The notes beneath the pieces are model-generated. The model did no database searches. It was not told the DNA's origin and worked only from the letters and a program-made list of their open reading frames with translations. DNA of 64,000 bases from Beggiatoa alba B18LD (GTDB lineage: Bacteria > Pseudomonadota > Gammaproteobacteria > Beggiatoales > Beggiatoaceae), in assembly GCF_000245015.1 (NCBI RefSeq), contig NZ_JH600070.1:2808079-2872078 (forward strand), given 5' to 3'. Shown piece after piece: positions 47,301-55,932 of this stretch (position 1 is its first letter; the number at the start of each line of letters is the position of its first letter). The position numbers were made by a program, and so were the translations under genes.

Positions 47301-48626
47301 AATATGCTCTTTAGGTAATTGACTAAAAACAATATTTTTTCGTTCTAACGCAGCTTGTCCAATCAACCCCTCACCCATTTTAAACGTTGTATAATTATGA
47401 TGACGCACTTTATAGCCATAACTGCTATATAAATGTAATTCTTCCTGTTCAAAGACATAAAACACTGCAACAGGAATTTCTACATAACCCGTTACATAAT
47501 TAATGATATTTTGCGTCAAGGTTAATAAATCCTGCTCACCACGAACAATACTTGCAAATCCTGTTTGCCCTGTTTTTAACCAGTTTTGAATGGCATTTTC
47601 ATCGGTCACTTGGCGCAACGTGCGGCGCATACGCGCCAAAGCAGTGCGTAACTGGTCACGCTCAGAAACTGCCACAATTTTATGCTCATAATTCCCTGAC
47701 GTAATGGTCTGCACAAACTCCACCATTTCCCGCAAGGTTAACGTCATATTCTGTAAGGCTTTCCCCATTTCATCATCATTCGACAACAAGCTAATTTCGC
47801 GGTCACACTCACCAGCGGCAATAAACTGTGCTTGTTGAATCGCACATTGAATGGCTTGTTTTAATTGCTGTAACGCTACTGCAATTTCTGCAATCTCATC
47901 AGTGCCTGTATAAGGAATATCTCGCTCAGGTACTTTGCCTTGTTTAAGCTGCGTTAAATATTGATGAATTAAACGCAATGGATAAATCACCTGTCGTGTT
48001 ACAGACCAACTAACAACAGCAACAATACAAACCCCTATAAAAACAACAGCTAAAGTAACAAGAAAGAAAGCATAATAATGCTGTTTTGCATCTTGCTCCG
48101 TGCGTGTTGTTATTAATGACTGTTGATTTAGCCAATCATTCATTTTTAATGCAAATAACTGAAAAACGCTATCAGCTTTCTCTTTTAAATTAATCTGATA
48201 AGTATTACTTTGTAATTCATTACTTTTACTTATCAATTCATTTAAGAAATCTTTATAAGACAACCAAGCAATAAATGTTTCTTGAAAAACAGTATTTTCT
48301 TGCGAAATGCTCACAAATTGTGCTTTCCAAGCTAATAATGCATTATCAACTAATTGCGATGTTGTCACTAAACGCGCATAACGGCTTGATTGCGCCTGAA
48401 GGTTTTGCTCTTGAATTAAATAGAGAAAATCATGATGTATTTGATAACTCGGATTAATAATATCTCGTTCTATTTGCGAAACAATATTAGCTGTTTGATA
48501 AACCGCATTAATATCTTGAAAAATAGACCGTGCTTGTAAAAGGCTATAAATTCCAATCCCAAAAACAACACAACACGATAAAATTGCAAGAAATAGCAAT
48601 TTGGTGGAAATTTTAAAATAATGCAT
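44325..48626 (-). CDS. Large hybrid sensor histidine kinase (HAMP-GAF-PAS-HK-REC-REC-REC)
   Basis: About 1433 residues. Two transmembrane segments (near residues 10-28 and 180-205) flank a helical periplasmic sensor; a HAMP domain follows, then GAF (~380-520), PAS with FGYAATEVIGHNISMLMPNPYH, a coiled coil rich in EELQ, the kinase core (ANMSHELRTPLNSLLILAGLL; N box LLSNAFKF; GTGLGLSISRQL), and three receiver domains. The last receiver has VLMDIMMPEMDGYEA with a canonical Asp; the second has IIDVDTDAG, less conserved. The frame is open to 48695, but the ATG at 48626 (MHYFKISTKLLFLAIL) starts the first TM helix. No output domain is present, so it signals by phosphorelay. Confidence 0.85.
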   Translation of the reverse strand: MHYFKISTKLLFLAILSCCVVFGIGIYSLLQARSIFQDINAVYQTANIVSQIERDIINPSYQIHHDFLYLIQEQNLQAQSSRYARLVTTSQLVDNALLAWKAQFVSISQENTVFQETFIAWLSYKDFLNELISKSNELQSNTYQINLKEKADSVFQLFALKMNDWLNQQSLITTRTEQDAKQHYYAFFLVTLAVVFIGVCIVAVVSWSVTRQVIYPLRLIHQYLTQLKQGKVPERDIPYTGTDEIAEIAVALQQLKQAIQCAIQQAQFIAAGECDREISLLSNDDEMGKALQNMTLTLREMVEFVQTITSGNYEHKIVAVSERDQLRTALARMRRTLRQVTDENAIQNWLKTGQTGFASIVRGEQDLLTLTQNIINYVTGYVEIPVAVFYVFEQEELHLYSSYGYKVRHHNYTTFKMGEGLIGQAALERKNIVFSQLPKEHISLAIVSGLGESLPIHVFAVPLLHEDNLLGALEFATARPFTTTEIQFIELIAPDVAIALNSAKARLRMKELLDESQQLTLTLQTQQEAVIAREARIRTIVDTVVDAIITIDERGIVDSFNKAAEIIFGYAATEVIGHNISMLMPNPYHDEHDRYLHSYVTTQKSRIIGSIREVRGLRKDGSTFPAELSVSEMWVNKQRLFTGVIRDITERKQAEEAIKLQQEELQTSNEELQTQQEELRQTNEELENRSRELERQKEVMQEQNARLAESQQDLERQARELKQASQYKSEFLANMSHELRTPLNSLLILAGLLIENKDANLTEKQVSYAKTIESAGQDLLNLINEILDLAKVEAGKLEVHVEEVILIDFMQTTQRKFSHVAEQKGLNFNLQVTERLPTLIYTDVQRLKQIFNNLLSNAFKFTAQGGISIQVTRPTAEVLQQAGLTTLKAEQSLAFSIIDTGIGVAPEKQALIFEAFQQADGTTSRRFGGTGLGLSISRQLSHLLGGELLLQSEENKGSTFTLYLPEKLIIQPTPPSTPPLPHLPLRIQAKYQAPTPAPIPAPKTVQSKSETTTGILNTDEFSNLEALQRPPQFQDDRQKILPGDRVLLIVEDDRKFSTILKELATEKGFKCLLAEDGKEALQLAEMYLPCAIILDVGLPLLDGWTVMERLKDSPLTRHIPIHVMSASEQSRDARKLGAIGYLLKPVSMNELSDSFRKIETFIDKEIKILLLLEDNKEHQVKILNLVEENNLNIILSKTVEEAYQLLHEHQPDCMIIDVDTDAGKSLNLLEKLDRNDIVTQVPLIVYSERELTESEELLMQEAAEYLTIKEVHSPERLLDEATLFLHQIETHLAPEKQKMLRLVHNKEAILIGKKVLLVDDDVRNSFALTTFLESKDMDVVVAENGKEALDALTKHPNISLVLMDIMMPEMDGYEAMKHIREQTKFRKLPIIALTAKAMKGDKAKCIAAGANDYLTKPVDMNRLLSLLRVWLYQ

Positions 48627-48885
48627 TATGGAGCAACCCTTAAAACCGCGTTGTATAAAGGCAAGGCAAAGAATGTGCCTTAAGGAGGTAAACATTATAG
48701 GTGGACTGTCCTAAAAAATGGGTGACAGATGCTGAATAAATTCTACGTAATAAAGTAGCATTAATCTAAGTTTGAAAACTATAAAAAACGACTAGTTTAA
48801 TCGTTAATATTTATAGTAAATTCATATTATTAATTAGTTTATAGTGCATTAGCTATATAAGATTTGATAATGAATATAGTAACCG
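48627..48885. other. Upstream region of the hybrid kinase gene
   Basis: AT-rich, 259 nt, presumably the kinase promoter. TATAGTAACCGTA at 48875-48887 is a stray MITE-type terminal repeat. No open frame is apparent. Confidence 0.35.
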
Positions 48886-49034
48886 TAACGCGAGTACGGC
48901 GAGATTCTTTTAAAAAGACAACAGCTTGAATGTTGTAGGGTGGAATAGCGAAGCGTATTCCACCTTGAAATTCTGCAAAAACTGAGCAAAAACAGATTAT
49001 AAATCGTATGGTGGAATACGCTTTGCTATTCCAC
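48886..49034 (+). repeat. Perfect 149-bp inverted repeat, left copy
   Basis: This block, starting TAACGCGAGTACGGCGAGAT and ending GCTTTGCTATTCCAC, is the exact reverse complement of 57844-57992. It includes the palindromic unit GGTGGAATAGCGAAGCGTAT and its diverged partner. Confidence 0.9.
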
Positions 49035-49186
49035 CCTACATTTTTTAGTTGAACAATTCTAAAAGGTTTTCGCCACTCGCCGAACTAGCGTTAAACGTAC
49101 CATAAAGTGATTTAAATCTAGGATTGGCAGTCCTGTGAGGACTGCCAGTCCTTCATGTCGTTTTATAATACGTTTGCTATAGTTAG
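49035..49186. repeat. Composite repeat with a degenerate MITE copy
   Basis: 49042-49084 repeats 58003-58048 in the same orientation (TTTTCGCCACTCGCCG). 49090-49181 is a MITE in opposite orientation to the others: its ends are TTAAACGTACCATAAAGTGA and TAATACGTTTGCTATA, and its core is the doubled AGGATTGGCAGTCCT palindrome. Confidence 0.75.
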
Positions 49187-49190
49187 CCAT

Positions 49191-49218
49191 AAAAAAAGGC
49201 GCAAAATGCGCCTTTTTT
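49191..49218 (-). terminator. Terminator of the nuclease/PRTase-like gene pair
   Basis: A-run, GGCGC, loop AAAAT, GCGCC, T-run; symmetrical, 18 nt after the stop of the minus-strand gene at 49237. Confidence 0.9.
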
Positions 49219-49236
49219 ATTAAAAAGCTGAATAAC

Positions 49237-49920
49237 TTAGGCAGAAATAAATAGTTTTCTACGATTTTTAATAAGTTCTGGCGTAGAGCGATTTTTATCC
49301 GTTTGGTCTTTAAACCCTAAACGGGTATAAACATTGCCACCAACACCAGGTATTAACGTTCCATTAGTTTCTTTATCTTTATCCGTTGCGAAATAAACAT
49401 AGTGAAATCTATCTGATAAATCTTTTGGAAATTCATTTGCTAATTTTTCTTTCGCTTGTATGTGCATGACGGGAGAAGCAACAATAATTGTTTCGAGCTT
49501 TGTTTGTTGTTGAATTAAATTGGTTAAGTTCGTTTTTACTACACATGCACCAGAAATGACAGATTTAATAATAATCAGCGTAGTTGCTTGAGCTGTATCA
49601 GGTTCTATATATTTCCTTAAAATAGGGGCAATCGATTGTTGTTCATCTCGTTGATTCCAAAAACAGGCAAGCGCAACGGAAGCAACATGATTTGTTAAAA
49701 TCTCAATGACACCTTGTGCTAGATAATCCGCATCTTCAACAGTACAAGCAAGACAAACTTTTTCTTGATTTTTAATTTGTTTGATAAGTACTTCACCTAA
49801 ATCTTTACCCAATAAATAGAGTGCATTTGCATAACATGTTGCATCAGTCCCTTGATCAATTAATGTGTCTAAATGGGCTTTTACGGTGTCATTTGTGTCA
49901 TTTGAAAATTGTCGACTCAT
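49237..49920 (-). CDS. Phosphoribosyltransferase-like protein of a putative two-gene defence module
   Basis: A 227-residue protein with a predicted Rossmann-like PRTase fold: strands EKVCLACTVEDAD, SVALACFWNQRD, TTLIIIKSVISGACVV (116-128) and ETIIVASPVMHIQAKEKL. The position of the usual PRPP loop (VDDVITTGAT in typical PRTases) reads IIIKSVISGACV, so the acidic pair is missing. A conserved-looking C-terminal PGVGGNVYTRLG (191-202) follows. It overlaps the nuclease-like gene by 4 nt. Similar PRTase-like proteins have been described as components of prokaryotic conflict systems, but I cannot place this one in a named family. Function inferred only from context. Confidence 0.55.
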   Translation of the reverse strand: MSRQFSNDTNDTVKAHLDTLIDQGTDATCYANALYLLGKDLGEVLIKQIKNQEKVCLACTVEDADYLAQGVIEILTNHVASVALACFWNQRDEQQSIAPILRKYIEPDTAQATTLIIIKSVISGACVVKTNLTNLIQQQTKLETIIVASPVMHIQAKEKLANEFPKDLSDRFHYVYFATDKDKETNGTLIPGVGGNVYTRLGFKDQTDKNRSTPELIKNRRKLFISA

Positions 49921-50819
49921 AATAATAAAATACCTACTAAATCATCAAAATGACGAGGATATTGTGCAATAACAGTACGCTGAATATTGTTAAATTCATT
50001 ACTATCAATAGGATATAAAACAACGCCCGATTCTAAATTCATATAGTTCCAATGAAAATATCCATGTTGAATGTTGTAACTAAAATCAGTAATTTCGGCA
50101 AAAATCGCCCGCACTTGGGGTAATAATGAATCTATTGTGAGATTGTTTTTTATTAAATAATTAGGAAATTTGGCTTGTAATTCTCTTAATAATTCATGCA
50201 CAGAATTTACCGTTGTTTGTTTGTCTTGCCAATGTCCTAGGATCAGGATAGCTAATGCTTCTAATTTGTCAGATTCATTAGAAAAACAGATTTTTTCGAG
50301 TGATTCTTTAAAATCGACATGGCTTAAAATAAGTTGATTCAGGGTATCGGCAACAGGAAAGTAAATAACTTTTGAAAAACTCATAATCTCTGTTGGTATA
50401 TTATTTACTAATTTTTCAAAAGCTTTTGGTTGTGAACAAACAAGCGTTAAGGCTGTATATTGAATATTTTGATGCACATTAATTTGTTTTTGCTTATAAA
50501 AATCATCAGCAAGACTTTTTAGTCCGTTTCCCCATGAAAGTTGTTGGGCATTTTTTAACTGAAAATGTCTATAGCTACTATGTTGTTCATCAACAATGAG
50601 TAAATCATCTACAAAAGCGTCAGCTTGGATATAGATTTGAATATCTGTTGCATTAGTGTTATTCAGTAAAATATAGAATAATTCGATAAGTTGTGATACT
50701 GCAAAAAAATTTTCGTATCGGTTTCCATCTTGATTGCTTTGCCCACCACGTTGTTTATGTTTAAAGTAATCTAAAACAGACTTATCAAATAACCCTAGCA
50801 AAATTTTTTCAATGGTCAT
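49917..50819 (-). CDS. Cap4/DUF4297-like nuclease protein of a putative two-gene defence module
   Basis: A 300-residue protein. Near the N-terminus RGGQSNQDGNRYENFFAV (24-41), then FVDDLLIVDEQ (70-79) and HFQLKNA (85-91) give an E...D-x(15)-Q-L-K pattern like the PD-(D/E)XK nuclease domain of Cap4/DUF4297 effectors. Residues ~110-300 are alpha-rich and unrecognised. It is upstream of, and overlaps, the PRTase-like gene (ATGA), so the two form a translationally coupled pair with its own terminator. Nuclease activity and antiphage role are inferences from motif and neighbourhood. Confidence 0.55.
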   Translation of the reverse strand: MTIEKILLGLFDKSVLDYFKHKQRGGQSNQDGNRYENFFAVSQLIELFYILLNNTNATDIQIYIQADAFVDDLLIVDEQHSSYRHFQLKNAQQLSWGNGLKSLADDFYKQKQINVHQNIQYTALTLVCSQPKAFEKLVNNIPTEIMSFSKVIYFPVADTLNQLILSHVDFKESLEKICFSNESDKLEALAILILGHWQDKQTTVNSVHELLRELQAKFPNYLIKNNLTIDSLLPQVRAIFAEITDFSYNIQHGYFHWNYMNLESGVVLYPIDSNEFNNIQRTVIAQYPRHFDDLVGILLL

Positions 50820-50901
50820 TCCAGTTTTATTCCCAGATTATTATTTTTACCCAGTGAGTATCATATCTTATTTTCGTTATTAACCTGTTATATTTAAATA
50901 T

Positions 50902-50930
50902 AAAAAAAGGTGCATTTAGCACCTTTTTTT
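50902..50930 (-). terminator. Terminator of the RND efflux operon
   Basis: A-run, AGGTGC, loop ATTTA, GCACCT, T-run, immediately downstream of the permease stop. Confidence 0.9.
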
Positions 50931-50954
50931 GTCATGCGTGAAGCAAATATTTAA

Positions 50955-53900
50955 TTAATGACGTTCCACATTGCCATAGCCACCAGTTTCTACAATGGAA
51001 TGTGGGGCATAGGTTGCGTTTTTATGTCCATGTTTGTGGGAGTATTCCTTATCAGGGTTGTAACGTTTTGCTAATAAGGTGTAAGCCACAGGGATGATAA
51101 ACAGGGTTAAGAATGTCCCTAATATCAAACCGCCAAGAATAACCCAGCCGATTTGTTGGCGACTTTCTGCCCCCGCGCCGACTGAAATTGCTAGCGGTAA
51201 CGTTCCTAAAATCATGGATAATGAGGTCATTAGAATCGGGCGTAGGCGTAAGACTGCTGCTTCTACCACCGCTTCTTTTAAGAGTTTGCCTTGTTCTTGT
51301 AATTGGTTCGCAAATTCAACAATTAAAATCCCATGTCGAGTAATTAAACCGATTAGCATCACAAGACCAATTTGGCTGTACACGTTGAGCGTGCCATTGG
51401 TGTAAAACAGGGCAAATAATGCTCCTGTCATTGCTAACGGTACGGTGAGCATGATAATAAAAGGACTGATGAAGCTCTCAAATTGTGCAGCCAGTACAAG
51501 GTAGATGAAAATTAAGGCAAGAATAAAGGTCATTACTAATGTTTCGCCTGATTCTTTAAACTCGCGGGATTGTCCATCTAGTCCTGTTTTTGCCGTTGCG
51601 TCTAAGGTTTCTTTTGCGGTTTGGTCTAAGAAATCTAGGGCTTGTTTTAAGCTATAACCTGGTGCAACGTTGGCACTGATTAAAACGGCTCTTAAACGGT
51701 CAAAACGGTTTAACTCTTTGGGGGCAACCGCTTCAGTCACTGTGACTAAGTTAGAGAGTTGAATTAATTGCCCGTTTTTATTACGCACAAAAATCGAGCT
51801 TAAATCGGCAGGTTTGGTGCGGTCTTCTTGGCTCAGTTGAACAATCACATCATATTGTTTGCCTTCACGTTTGAAGCGGGTGACTTGGCGACCACCAAGC
51901 AGGGTTTCTAAAGTACGTCCGACTTCTTCCACTTCTACGCCTACCGCTGCGACTTTGTCACGGTCTATGCTCACAACTAATTGTGGCTTATTCAGTTTTA
52001 AATCGGTGTCGACGTTGGTCATTCCCGGATAAGCCCGAATTTTAGCCAGCATATTGTCTGACATGGTTTGTAGCTGTTCGTAGGAATCGCCTTGAATAAT
52101 GAATTGTACGGGCGGATTGCGAAAACTTTGCCCCAGTGATGGCGGGTTGAGCGCGAAGGCTAAAACACCTGGTAGGCTTAACATTTTCGGCATGACTTCG
52201 GCAGCAATGGCTTGTTGGCTACGTGTGCGTTCTCCCCAAGGAATCAGACTGACGAAAGATAAGGCATTATTTACAGGGTTAGGATTTTGTAAGCCCGGAG
52301 CGACAACAACGAAGAATTTACGAATTTCTGGCACTTTTTCGTAAATTTTCTCGATTTGGCGGGCGTATTTATCGGTGTATTCTAAGGTTGCTCCTTCAGG
52401 CGCGCTGAGTACACCAATTAAAATGCTACGGTCTTCTGTGGGGGCTAGCTCTTGTTTAATCTGTGGATATATCCAAATTGCGCCGTAAATGGTTACGGCA
52501 AAGACAACTAACATCAGCCACCAAACTTTTAACACGCCTTTAAGGACAAAGCGGTAGCCATCATTCATGGCAACGAAAAATTTTTCGGTGATGTTGAATA
52601 AAAAGCCATGATGTTCATGACTTTTAAACATTTTTGAGCACATCATCGGCGTTAAAGTCAGCGCGACAAAGCCTGAAACGACAACCGCCGCCGAAACAGT
52701 TAAGGCGAATTCGGTAAACAATCGCCCTGTATTGCCTGTCATGAACGTAAGCGGGACAAAGACTGCGGCAAGAGTCACGGTCATGGAAATGACCGCGAAA
52801 CCAATTTCTCGACTGCCTGCAACGGCTGCTTGTAGTGGCGGTTTTCCTAGTTCAACGTGGCGGTGTATGTTTTCCAGCATAACAATTGCGTCGTCAACCA
52901 CAATCCCAATTGCCAGCACTAAGCCCAGTAAGGTTAGGATGTTAATAGAGAATCCTAAAACATCTAGGAAAATAAACGCGCCAATCAATGAGACGGGAAT
53001 CGTCACAAAGGGAATAAAGGTGACGCGGAATGAACGCAAAAAGGCAAAAATCACTAAGACAACGAGGATAAAGGCTTCAGTCATCGTGCGGTAAACTGCA
53101 TCGATGGAGGCTTCGATAAAGATAGAGGTATCAAAGACAACTTCTAATTTCATGCCATCCAAGACAGAAACACGTGGCAATTCAGCACGTACCGCTTGCG
53201 CAACGGATAATGTATTCGCGGTTGATTGTTTAACTACACCTAAACCGACCGCTGATTGTCCATTCACCCGCACAATCCGCCGTTCATCTTCAGGACCGAC
53301 TTCTGCTTTACCTACATCACTTAAACGAATTGGATAGCCATTGACTTCTTTAATGATTAAATCATTAAATTCTTGTGGGGTTTTTAAATCCGTTTGGGTT
53401 AAAACCGTAAATTCCCGCTGAGTGCTTTCAATGCGTCCCGACGGAATTTCGATATTTTGCAAGCGCAACGCGGATTCCACATCTTGTGGAGTCAGTTTAT
53501 ACGCGGCGAGGCGGTCACGGTCTAGCCAAATCCGCATGGCGTAACGCCTTTCTCCCCCAATAATGACACTTGCAACCCCTTCCAACACTTGTAAACGCGG
53601 AATAATAAAGCGGTCAGCATAATCACTGAGTTCTAAAGAGCTGTGTTTATCACTTGAAAATGCAATCCAGACCACCGCTTGCGCGTCCGCCTCTACTTTA
53701 GAGACCACAGGCTCATCCGATTCATCAGGCAATTCAGAACGCGCTCGTGCAACACGGTCACGCACATCATTAGCCGCGTTATCTGCATCACGGGTTAACA
53801 CAAATTCAATGGTAATTTCGCTGACTTGCTCGCGACTGATGGATTTAATTTTTTTAATCCCTTCAATCCCTGCTAAGGCATCCTCAATCGGCTGCGTCAC

Positions 53901-54086
53901 TTGGCTTTCCATAATCTCCGCACTTGCCCCCGTGTAAACAGTCCGCACGGAAACCACAGGCGCGTCGATATTGGGATATTCGCGCACCGACAAGCGCGTA
54001 AAAGAGAGTGCGCCGACTAAAATAATCATCAAACTCATCACGGTCGCCAACACAGGGCGACGAATCGACATTTCAGATAAAACCAT
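50955..54086 (-). CDS. RND efflux permease (HAE1-type)
   Basis: A 1043-residue inner-membrane proton antiporter of a tripartite drug or solute efflux pump. The N-terminus (SIRRPVLATVMSLMIILVG, LSVREYPNIDAPVV) and the TM4 helix GIVVDDAIVMLENIHRH carry the HAE1 signature with the adjacent Asp pair used in proton relay; there are 12 TM segments and two large periplasmic loops. Full length. Its gene is 27 nt after the adaptor gene. No outer-membrane factor is in the window. Substrate unknown. Confidence 0.93.
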   Translation of the reverse strand: MVLSEMSIRRPVLATVMSLMIILVGALSFTRLSVREYPNIDAPVVSVRTVYTGASAEIMESQVTQPIEDALAGIEGIKKIKSISREQVSEITIEFVLTRDADNAANDVRDRVARARSELPDESDEPVVSKVEADAQAVVWIAFSSDKHSSLELSDYADRFIIPRLQVLEGVASVIIGGERRYAMRIWLDRDRLAAYKLTPQDVESALRLQNIEIPSGRIESTQREFTVLTQTDLKTPQEFNDLIIKEVNGYPIRLSDVGKAEVGPEDERRIVRVNGQSAVGLGVVKQSTANTLSVAQAVRAELPRVSVLDGMKLEVVFDTSIFIEASIDAVYRTMTEAFILVVLVIFAFLRSFRVTFIPFVTIPVSLIGAFIFLDVLGFSINILTLLGLVLAIGIVVDDAIVMLENIHRHVELGKPPLQAAVAGSREIGFAVISMTVTLAAVFVPLTFMTGNTGRLFTEFALTVSAAVVVSGFVALTLTPMMCSKMFKSHEHHGFLFNITEKFFVAMNDGYRFVLKGVLKVWWLMLVVFAVTIYGAIWIYPQIKQELAPTEDRSILIGVLSAPEGATLEYTDKYARQIEKIYEKVPEIRKFFVVVAPGLQNPNPVNNALSFVSLIPWGERTRSQQAIAAEVMPKMLSLPGVLAFALNPPSLGQSFRNPPVQFIIQGDSYEQLQTMSDNMLAKIRAYPGMTNVDTDLKLNKPQLVVSIDRDKVAAVGVEVEEVGRTLETLLGGRQVTRFKREGKQYDVIVQLSQEDRTKPADLSSIFVRNKNGQLIQLSNLVTVTEAVAPKELNRFDRLRAVLISANVAPGYSLKQALDFLDQTAKETLDATAKTGLDGQSREFKESGETLVMTFILALIFIYLVLAAQFESFISPFIIMLTVPLAMTGALFALFYTNGTLNVYSQIGLVMLIGLITRHGILIVEFANQLQEQGKLLKEAVVEAAVLRLRPILMTSLSMILGTLPLAISVGAGAESRQQIGWVILGGLILGTFLTLFIIPVAYTLLAKRYNPDKEYSHKHGHKNATYAPHSIVETGGYGNVERH

Positions 54087-54113
54087 ATACTACTGCCCTC
54101 CTGAGCAAGGCAC

Positions 54114-55187
54114 TTACTTAGCCGACGGCGTTGCAGGCGTTGTTGCTTGCTTGGATGAGGGCTGATTGACAATATTCACCCCAACCCCATTACGGAGCTT
54201 AATTTGTCCATCCGTCACAACAATATCACTCGCGTTTAATCCCTCTAAAACTTCCACGTCCCCTGTCCGTCGTTTGCCAATTGTCACTTTTGTTAAAACA
54301 GCTTTGTTATCAACGATTTTAAAAACAAAACTATCATTGCCTTGAGGCACAATTGCCTCCTCAGGGACAGTTATCGCCTGTTCACGCACGGCTAATAACA
54401 AACTCACCCGCGCAAACATACCAGGCAATAATTTCTGAGCCTCATTTTTAACCCGTGCGCGTAATAAAATTGTGCGTGTTTCCTCATCGACACGCGGGTC
54501 TATCGCATACAACTGTCCGCTAAATGTTTCATTCGGATAAGCATCAACCCGCAAATTAACCGCTTGCCCGATTTTTAATTGTGTCAAATAACGTTCAGAG
54601 ACGCGAAAATCGAGTTTAACTGTACGAATATCTACTAATGTGACTAAATCATCACCCGCTTTAATATAAGCCCCTTCACTGATGTCTTTTAGGCTTAAAA
54701 TACCTGTAAATGGTGCAAGAATTCGTGTTTTATCTAAAGAAACTTGATAGATAGACTGACGCGCCCGCGACTCATCCAATTTCGCTTTGGCTTCGTCATA
54801 AGTTTGTCGACTGCCTAAATTCTTATTTAACATATCTTTTGCACGTTCAAAATTTAAAACATTCAAATTAACAGTTGCACTACTTTCCGCTAACTGTGCC
54901 CGATATTCTGAATCATCCAAAACGATTAAAGGTTTACCTTTTTCAACCGCTTGACCTTCTGCGACATGAATAGCCTGCACTCTGCCATCAATTTCAGAGC
55001 GAATAATCACACTTTCCTCCGCTTTTAACGTACCGACAGCCGTCGCATCAATAATGACCGTATCTAATTTAACGGGAGCTGCCTCAACAGGCATTGCAGG
55101 TGGCGACTGTTGCGCAGCTTGAGACAATGGCGTTATAAACACGCTCATTCCCATTAAACCGATAAAGAAATAACGATAATTAGACAT
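54114..55187 (-). CDS. RND periplasmic adaptor (membrane fusion protein)
   Basis: A 357-residue MFP subunit. Signal peptide MSNYRYFFIGLMGMSVFITP; lipoyl-like halves VIIRSEIDGRVQAIHVAEGQAVEKG and ILAPFTGILSLKDISEGAYIKAGD; an alpha-hairpin in between; and a beta-barrel (VDIRTVKLDFRVSERYL). The frame is open to 55256, but the ATG at 55187 precedes the signal peptide and follows AGGA. First gene of a two-gene efflux operon. Confidence 0.9.
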   Translation of the reverse strand: MSNYRYFFIGLMGMSVFITPLSQAAQQSPPAMPVEAAPVKLDTVIIDATAVGTLKAEESVIIRSEIDGRVQAIHVAEGQAVEKGKPLIVLDDSEYRAQLAESSATVNLNVLNFERAKDMLNKNLGSRQTYDEAKAKLDESRARQSIYQVSLDKTRILAPFTGILSLKDISEGAYIKAGDDLVTLVDIRTVKLDFRVSERYLTQLKIGQAVNLRVDAYPNETFSGQLYAIDPRVDEETRTILLRARVKNEAQKLLPGMFARVSLLLAVREQAITVPEEAIVPQGNDSFVFKIVDNKAVLTKVTIGKRRTGDVEVLEGLNASDIVVTDGQIKLRNGVGVNIVNQPSSKQATTPATPSAK

Positions 55188-55259
55188 AACAAACAGTTTC
55201 CTATCGTATAAATTTGGCGTAAAAATAAAAAATGACGAAACGTCAAGGATAGGCAAAAA

Positions 55260-55932
55260 CTATCGCTTGCAGTCTGTCTTTTGTCAAATAAGCACTTTGT
55301 TGCGATGCAACTTAGTGAGGGAGTTATAGTTTTACTGCTTAATTTTTAAAATCAAAAACTAGCGTCTGACTTACTAACACTGTGCAGTTTACTATGGGGG
55401 AATACCCGTATTTTTTAAACTGGGTTTAATTTGATAATTCTAAAAATATCGATTCGCACAAAATTTTTCAATTGTGGGGAAAGGGGAAGGAGGATGCAGC
55501 GAGTTAAGAAATAAATTAACTGGAGTTCTACGAGTTTCTTTTAAAAAGACAAGCGTTTGTCTGAATCAGGATTAGCAGGATTTAAAAGATTCATTCGCGT
55601 TAATTTTTTCTGTTTCAGGAGTGCAATCGCTTCAGCTATTGCTTCTTTTTTTTACCCGCGTAGCGGGTAAAAAGCCGTAGAAATGTAAGTCTGGTGAATA
55701 GATCATTTTTTATTCTCTTCTTAGAGGCAGTTACTATCTTTAGGCTATTCTGATGAAAGATGAAATCGGTGACAGATGCAATACAACATGTTCACAGGCA
55801 TTTGGGCGAAAAACCGTCCCAGAAATCAGAGAATTTTAGCAATAGCAATCACTATATGCTTGACAAACTAATTTATACCAACATAGTATTGTCCTAAGTT
55901 TTAAAACAAAGGACAAGCACTGGTAATTAAAA
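55260..55932. other. Gene-poor region with a partial dispersed repeat and a hairpin
   Basis: 55521-55600 contains the dispersed repeat GAGTTCTACGAGTTTCTTTT ... GTCTGAATCAGGATTAGCAG. 55649-55673 is a strong hairpin TTTTTACCCGC-GTA-GCGGGTAAAAA; the T-run is on its 5' side, so it is not a standard terminator. Just upstream of the next gene, TATACCAACATAGTATTGTC may contain its promoter. No ORF is supported. Confidence 0.45.

Noticed and set aside
42294-48626. Retron with PtuA-PtuB effectors
   Set aside because: No reverse transcriptase gene or ncRNA-like msr-msd structure was found next to the Septu pair.
55649-55673. Rho-independent terminator
   Set aside because: The hairpin is strong, but the T-run is on the 5' side of the stem on both strands, so it would not terminate transcription.
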